The notes beneath the pieces were generated by a model. It had not been told where the DNA came from. It worked only from the letters and a program-made list of their open reading frames with translations, and made no database searches. From NCBI RefSeq assembly GCF_030384665.1, contig NC_083675.1, positions 2,104,001 to 2,168,000 on the forward strand: a DNA stretch of 64,000 bases. The letters are read 5' to 3'. Source of the DNA: Lodderomyces elongisporus (taxonomy: Eukaryota; Ascomycota; Pichiomycetes; Serinales; Debaryomycetaceae). Position numbers and translations under genes: made by a program. Shown here piece after piece: positions 57,876-64,000 of the stretch. Position 1 is the stretch's first letter. Each line of letters starts with the position of its first letter.

Positions 57876-59869
57876 GTGGTGGTGTGATGGTTTGCGGTTG
57901 AAAGTTGATATTTAGTGGCGGTGAAATCTTGATCCTACTTAGGCCAGTGTTAAGTGTTTTTAGGACGTGTGTGTCTTATCGGTATTAAATAATGGTAGCA
58001 TCTCCGTTCAAAAAGGGAAGCCACAAAGAAAAGAATCGTCAATAAATATTTGAAGCAGTAAGAGATGTAAAGGGAAGCACAGAGAAAGTAGCATATCATT
58101 TTGGTGATGGACAATAATCCTAGAGAAACATTTACTACTGTAATTCATCACAAGTTCCCGATCAGTTTTGTTTTCGATAAAAAGATTTCGCCTCGTAACA
58201 AGGTTTTTTTGATGTACTCATTTTGAATCATGTTTCTTTGTGATTTATTCATTTTCTGTTTATATTTCCCTTGTTTTATTTTTTTTTTAATTTCTCTTTT
58301 ATACGTATTTTTTAGTGTGATAGTTTTGGTTACTGATTCGATCAAAAAAATAACTTACGTACTTCAAAAAGAGTTTGATATTAGCTTTGTTAGTAAGTTT
58401 CAAGAAGATTGTAGCGTAAGTATCAACCTAAAGTCCAGTTTACCAAAACCATTTTTAGTCTACTGATTGTTCTTTCTTTTCCTTTTCTTTTTTTACATTA
58501 GCTATCAATATCCTTTCTTTATTCAAATTAGAATTGGTTTCTATGGTTTGTCAATGTGGTTGCCAAAATTTAAGTGAATTTGCCAAATGGCAAATATAAA
58601 GGTCGTGTACAGTGAATCAAAAGTGTCTCTTTTTTTATATTTCAGAGAAATGTCCAATATGCAGGACACGAGATGATGCTTGGTTGTAGTTTAAGAATTT
58701 TTTTTTTTTAATTTTTTTTTCTCTTGGATCTGCGACTATAAAAGGGAACGAAATTCCATTTCTCATCTTGAAGGAAACTTCAACTCCTTTTTTTTTCTCT
58801 TCTTTTTGCTCCTTAATCATCAGTAGTGGTTATTCTATATCTAATATATTATAACATACTATATACTATAAAGACTTATTGGCAATGGGAATTTGGATAT
58901 GTTCATATATGAGTATTCGTCTCATTGCCAAATTTATCAATTAACCCAATAGCTAAGTACCTTTGATTGACCTTACTAACAATTCGGCCACAATCAGTAC
59001 TTCGTTTCGGTCTTTTAGATGAGATAACGGCATTTACATGTGTTTACCTATATGGGATAAAAAGTTCTGGTATTATAGTATCGAAGACCATTTAGTGCTT
59101 TTCGGTACGATGAGTATCCAGATGAAAGCATGGTGCTACATTTGTTTACCTTTTTATTAAATTTTTTTTCCTTTTCTTCTTTTTTGAAGGAGTTTGCAAT
59201 TTTTACAAGCAATTGGAAATTTTTATCGGTTTTTAACTTTTCTTTTCATTTTTTTTTATTATACTTCCTTTCCCTTTGCTTGTAAACATTTCTTATTTTT
59301 CATCAGAATAACGAAAAGAAACTGGGAAAAAAAACTGGATAGTTTAGTTGCTCTACATTCTATCCTTGACAATATGTAGAATCAGTTTGTTTCCCTTCTT
59401 TTCGTGTAATGAATTTTTTTTTTTGACTTTGGCTCTATAATTAGCTCTTGGATTGTTTTTGAAACTTGGTATAGTGCTTAAACACATTTGAATATTGTAT
59501 ATGGTAAGAGGTGTCTTTATTTTATTTTTATTTTTTGTTTTCCGTTGAAGGCATGTGACCTTCGAGTAGGAAATAAAATGAGACTTAGCCAACTCTTTGA
59601 CATCAAACGGGGAAAAAAAAAACAAAGAAAAAGAATAGTGCAGGTTCAATTCAATCAAAGGACTTACTTCTTACACATCGCCACACAACAAGAGTAACAA
59701 GCTCAGTATTCACCCTACACTCCACTCTACTCTACTCCACTCCACTACACTACACTACACCATACCATACCCTACAACATTTTTCTATTACCACCGCTTA
59801 AACCAGCTTTTAAATCAGCGTATACATACCTACTGAGATTATAACATAGTATATTACCCCAGCAAAACC

Positions 59870-60253
59870 ATGGCTCATAGATTATTAGTCAATGTGATAT
59901 TCACAGGTGCCTCTGTTTTTGGCAAAGCATTCACTGAAGCATACAAGCAAGCCGCTAAGGCTTCAGCTGCAGGCGCAGCCGCAGGTGGCCCAGCTAAAGC
60001 AGCATCGATGGGTGGTATTTCCACTGAGGAATCACTCAAGATCTTGAATATTGACAAGAAGGATTTGACCTTGGAAAAGGTTGACGAAAAGTACAACTAT
60101 TTATTTGAGGTCAACTCAAAAGAGCAAGGAAATTCGTTCTATTTACAGAGCAAGATATATTATGCGATGGATACATTAAAGAAAGAGCTAGAGTATCTTG
60201 AAAAAGTGAAACAAAATAAAGAAGGTGGAGGAAGCAGTTCGCCGACTAGTTGA
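59870..60253 (+). CDS. PAM16: Pam16/Tim16, J-like subunit of the mitochondrial import motor
   Basis: Pam16 anchors and restrains the J protein Pam18 in the TIM23 presequence import motor at the matrix face of the inner membrane. The product has 127 residues (149 in yeast). The N-terminus MAHRLLVNVIFTGASVFGKAFTEAYKQA is the hydrophobic anchor. An Ala/Gly linker (SAAGAAAGGPAKAA) follows, then the J-like domain, STEESLKILNIDKKDLTLEKVDEKYNYLFEVNSKEQGNSFYLQSKIYYA (about 51-100), which lacks the HPD motif, as expected for Pam16. A Gly/Ser tail ends the protein. The start ATG at 59870 sits in a good context (AAAACCATGG). Confidence 0.97.
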   Translation: MAHRLLVNVIFTGASVFGKAFTEAYKQAAKASAAGAAAGGPAKAASMGGISTEESLKILNIDKKDLTLEKVDEKYNYLFEVNSKEQGNSFYLQSKIYYAMDTLKKELEYLEKVKQNKEGGGSSSPTS

Positions 60254-61273
60254 TGATGGAACAGCAAGAGTGTTGTTGAGAATGGACTTGATGAATGAAG
60301 AGGCAAACGTATATGTGCCATGTGTTGTTGCTTTGTATATAGAGTTTTAATACTGTAGTAGAGAATTTAAAGAATAAATGTACATCATATTTTATGCTGT
60401 AGGTTGAAATCTTTTTCGTTTTTTTTGAATCTTTTTGGTTCTTTTTGGTTCTTTTTGGTTCTTAAGATCCAACATTGATCCATTGTGGTTTAGGAAATCA
60501 TTTAGGCAGAATCAAAAAAACAATAAATAGTAGATATCTAATCAGCGATGATATTTATTAAGTCTAACAATTTTTCAAACTCTAATTAATACCACCTCCA
60601 TATTTGACGAAGAACAACAAAGGTGGGTACTTAACAATAAATATGTTACAAGTGTGTAGCAAAGACGAGATGAAGTTATCCAATAGTTTTTTCCATTACA
60701 GATACGAGAAAGATCTGAATGTAATTTAATTAAAGCCGAAATTGGGATTTGAATGGAATGGAACCAAAAATAAAAAATAATCAAAAGATCGTATTCTTTT
60801 TTTTTTATGTTTTTTTGGAAAAAAAAGGAAGAAAATTAAAAATCTATAAACGAAGTTTATACGAGGAGTTAAAAAAAAAAAGAAAAAGATTGACAGAGAA
60901 TTATACATCAAAGAAATACGTACACTTGTAACAACAAATAAACGATTACATTTTCCCATTTTATTTTATACAAATCAACATTCCACTGAAGATTCAGGTT
61001 TCTTGTTTCTTTATTAAATTCCATTAATTTACACGCTGAATACTTTTCATCATTTAGTTGTCTTTTTTTTTTAAATCTTTCCATACATTGAACCAAGAAT
61101 CTTTTATCACCCAGTCCCCATTTTTTTCTTCTAGAGAGAGACCAAAGAGAATAAACGAATTTAAGGGAAAAAAAAATTAAAAATCAAGCCTCGATTTATT
61201 TCTTCCTCTTCTTCTTCATTTAATCCTTACCCTGGTATACCTAACGGCTGTTCTAAAATAAGTTTGACAATAA
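60254..61273. other. Intergenic: PAM16 3' region and SET3 promoter
   Basis: Three copies of CTTTTTGGTT at 60431-60460 and A-rich blocks at 60800-60900. No gene seen. Confidence 0.5.
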
Positions 61274-61669
61274 ATGGCTAATCGAGAAGAAGATCAGCTT
61301 TTACAGGATGCATCAACATTGTTGATGTTTGCCAATGTGGCGGCACAGCAACAGCTGAATCAGAGCTCACCAACACAATCTAATATATCACCTCCTACCA
61401 GTACTGCTCAAATTCCACACGTAGCACCATCAATGGAAACTCGGTCTCCGCCGATGCAACAGCAGGAGCAATCGAAACAGAAACAACAACCTCAAACGCT
61501 TCTGCTGATGCAAGCACAATCAAACGCTAGACCAATACCAATACCAATGCCAATGCCCATGCCAATCCCACAAACGCAGCAGCCAGTACAGCAATCACCA
61601 CCATCAATACTGCAGATGCAACCGCCACTCAACTCATTACAGTCTCTGCAGTCACTGCAACCGTCGCAG

Positions 61670-61700
<31 letters not shown>

Positions 61701-62383
61701 CTTTGTATATGCAACACACTTCTCAGCAACCATCCACACAGCACTTGGCTGAGCCGTATTTCAAGCAAATAACGCAAGTACAACCACCTGTATCAGAAAC
61801 TCACAAAATAGTGTATAATCATGTGCAACACCAACCAAGGTTTCCAGTGCCTGGTATTTTAAACTCTGCACCCGAAGAGTCAAGCTTTTCCACGTCTGCA
61901 CCACCATCAGTTGGACCAACAATGGCCAAACCCCTTTTAACTCAATCACAGCTGGTTCTGTTGGATGATATCAAGAATTCTGTTGTACAAAAAAAGGTAC
62001 CACGCAAGAGCTCCCTAAGTATACTCATGAACACACCGGAACCAGAAACAGGGCTCGATACTCCAGCTCAAGTACCACCAATACCAAAGAGGAAAACAGT
62101 TTCACCACCTGCAACTTTACCTAAACAAGGCACGTTCAAAGCAACTCACGAGAGAAGCCGATCGATTCTGGATACTCACGCGGCTAGAATTCAACATGAA
62201 AAATCAATATCACCAGGAGCCAGAGCTAGATACGAAAGAGGTATAGATGTTAGAGGAAAAGAGCGCAACTCAAATAACGCAATGATTGCAGTTGCAGCTT
62301 TGACTGCTGCAGCAGATATCCCATTTCCCTTGAAATCAGCTGAAGTAATGTCTTTGGAACAACAGCAACAACAACAGCAACAA

Positions 62384-62424
<41 letters not shown>

Positions 62425-64000
62425 ACAGCAACAAATAGCCGATGCCAATGTTGCAAATGAATCCCTGCCACAAGTTTCGACAAGACCAGTAAAAGGTTTG
62501 ACACAGGCACTGGACAAGAGTCTATCTACTGCTGAAAGTAGAGAAAAAGAAAAGGTAAATACAGATGCGGTTGACATTGACTTTGACGTTGACGTTGACG
62601 TTGACGTTGACGTTGCAGCAGTTGTTGAGGCGGGGGAAGTCAAACAAAATAAGACAAAGAAAGCTCAGCAGGAGCAGGAAAAGCAACAAGAACGGCAAAA
62701 GAAGAAAAAGACAACAGTATCTTCAGTGCCAGCAGCAGCAACTCAGACTACTGATTCATCATCAGCAACAACAATAACAACAACAGGCACATCCACATCC
62801 ACTTCCACATCCACAACTACAACTGTAGGAAAGAAAAGAAAAACCGAAGTACCACCTTTGAAAACTTACCAAGTAGATCCAGATTCCGGATTAATTGGAT
62901 GCATATGTGGAATAGAAGATGACGATGGTTTCACCATTCAGTGTGATATATGTTTTCGATGGCAGCATTGTGTTTGTATGGGCTATGAAAACGGTGACGA
63001 AGTGCCCGAAGATGAGTATAAATGTTACTATTGCGATTCTGAGAAATGGGGAAAATTTGATCCATTGGTTGCCAGAGAAAAGACACTTGCAAGACTTGAT
63101 AACGAAAGAATCGAGCAGGAAGAAAAAAGCAACGAGACTGTTGATGAAATTGAACATAAAAGTGATATGAAAAAAGAGATTTTAGAATCAGGAACAGTAT
63201 CGGCACCACATTCAGTATCTTCATTAGCTGCTAATCAAGAACCTGTACCGATACCACCTCCAAACAATAAACGGAAACAACTGAATTCAGATAAAGGTGA
63301 AAAAAAGAGGAAAACAGATGATAAGGGAAACGGTAGAAAGTCACCTCCTACAGTACCTACTACACCTACGCAAACTGCGATAGCAACGTCCGGAGCCATT
63401 AACAATACCTCTTCGCTGGTGACTGCAGAACACAAAGTCAAGTTTGACGAGGAAGCTCCAAACAAGAACAACGAGCTTTTGGAAGATGGTGTTACAGCCG
63501 AAACATACCAGTCTGTTTATTACAAGTTGAAGGAGAATGATTTTAAACGTAACTCTGTTAAATCATTCATTGTAGATGCTGGTGTTGAGTTTGTCAACAG
63601 TTTAACGGAGTTACCAAAATTAGAGCAACAACAACTTCAACAACATCAGAAACGTGTCTCAACTTTTAGGGGTGTTCAAATTATGTCTCCAGGTCAATTT
63701 AAAGCAATAAAATTAAGTAGAATTGTGCTTCCCAAGTATCAAAAGTATCTTCAGGACCATAATAAGTTGGGCGGTAAAAAGAAGAATTTCAACAAGACAA
63801 AAGTGGAAGTAAAGCCATATACTGATAACTCAAAGCACAAATTTAATGGGATCTCGAAACTATCTTTGTTTATTACAACTACTGATGGCGCGTTAGTCAT
63901 ACCAGAAAATACTCCAATCATTGAATATCTTGGAGAAATTGATTTCTTTAAAGATTACTGCAATGATAGTATTAACCAATATTCTTTATGGGGAACAACA
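61274..64000 (+). CDS. SET3: Set3-type PHD/SET protein, 3'-partial
   Basis: Set3 scaffolds the Set3-Hos2 histone deacetylase complex, which represses sporulation genes in yeast and modulates filamentation in Candida. The ATG at 61274 directly follows an in-frame TAA. The frame is open for 909 codons to the window end. A disordered N-terminal half contains Met-Pro dipeptides, a His run (61671-61688), a long Gln run of mixed CAA/CAG (about 62360-62433) and an Asp-Val repeat from GACGTT units (about 62578-62612). The PHD finger starts at codon 539: CICGIEDDDGF, QCDICFRWQHCVCMGY, YKCYYC. The SET region appears to begin near 63840 (LSLFITTTDGALVIPENTPIIEYLGEIDF) and is cut off at YSLWGTT. The PHD-then-SET order distinguishes it from Set1 and Set2; Set4 is the alternative. 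Confidence 0.92.

Larger units (their letters stand above)
57623..59869. promoter_or_regulatory. Divergent 2.2-kb region HEL1 / PAM16
   Basis: Holds the G-quadruplex and minisatellite near HEL1, a near-perfect palindrome ATTTGCCAAATGGCAAAT at 58578-58595, an isolated TACTAAC at 58974-58980, several AT-rich blocks, and a C/T/A-rich run with CTACAC and CCACTC units at 59707-59780 before PAM16. The 78-codon ATG frame at 58230-58466 is Phe/Leu-rich and looks like chance. No convincing gene. Confidence 0.5.

Noticed and set aside
58393..58998. Possible intron with GTAAGT at 58393 or 58416 and TACTAAC at 58974-58980
   Set aside because: Joining the flanking sequence gives only a few codons before a stop, and no sensible exon lies on either side.
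1..64000. Mobile elements, LTRs, tRNA or rRNA genes, CRISPR arrays, virus-derived genes
   Set aside because: None of the diagnostic domains, terminal repeats or RNA promoter boxes was found; the fold-back at 17877-18004 has no target-site duplication and no coding capacity.

Overview
The window looks like nuclear DNA of a budding yeast (Saccharomycotina), most likely from the CUG-Ser clade and closest in style to Lodderomyces elongisporus or the Candida parapsilosis group. The reasons are compact, mostly intronless genes, AT-rich spacers full of microsatellites, many poly-Gln, poly-Asn and Ser/Thr-rich tracts in otherwise conserved proteins, a ribosomal protein promoter with adjacent Cbf1- and Tbf1-like sites, and CTG codons that are absent from RPL4 but sit in polar low-complexity runs. 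The species is an inference. I see no tRNA or rRNA gene, no CRISPR array, no transposon and no virus-like gene.

Layout. 1-3315 (+) is the Wee1-type kinase SWE1, cut at its 5' end by the window edge. 3737-4618 (-) is BRX1. 5547-5750 (-) is the small ATP synthase subunit ATP19. 6792-7811 (+) is an unrecognised poly-Gln protein. 8415-11387 (+) is the exosome nuclease DIS3. 11584-12198 (-) is RIB3. 13721-14236 (+) is a small protein that may be a proteasome-assembly chaperone. 14429-15697 (-) is WRS1. 16252-17189 (-) is RPL27 with one intron. 18088-21453 (-) is a Pkh1/2 (PDK1-type) kinase and 22758-25928 (+) is the TORC2 subunit AVO1, divergent from it. 26391-27230 (+) is REX4. 27430-35568 (-) is the RasGAP IRA2. 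37222-37926 (+) is a Rab5-type GTPase. 38531-39622 (+) is RPL4. 40436-41416 (-) is a secreted CAP/PRY protein. About 7 kb without a convincing gene follows (41417-48386). 48387-51116 (+) is IML2. 51392-52513 (-) is GMH1. 53226-54893 (-) is an unrecognised low-complexity protein with a possible upstream exon. 55787-57622 (-) is the RBR ubiquitin ligase HEL1. 59870-60253 (+) is PAM16. 61274-64000 (+) is SET3, cut by the right edge within or near the start of its SET domain.

Themes. Ribosome and RNA metabolism is over-represented (BRX1, DIS3, REX4, RPL27, RPL4, WRS1). Growth signalling is the second theme: IRA2 restrains Ras, and Pkh and Avo1/TORC2 phosphorylate the same AGC kinases, so the divergent PKH-AVO1 pair joins two inputs of one pathway. 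I did not find a clearly new multi-gene system. The parts that known genes explain least are the 7-kb gene desert with its internal hairpin, a strong fold-back element downstream of PKH, a G-quadruplex plus 12-bp minisatellite in the HEL1 leader, and the unusual AVO1 leader.
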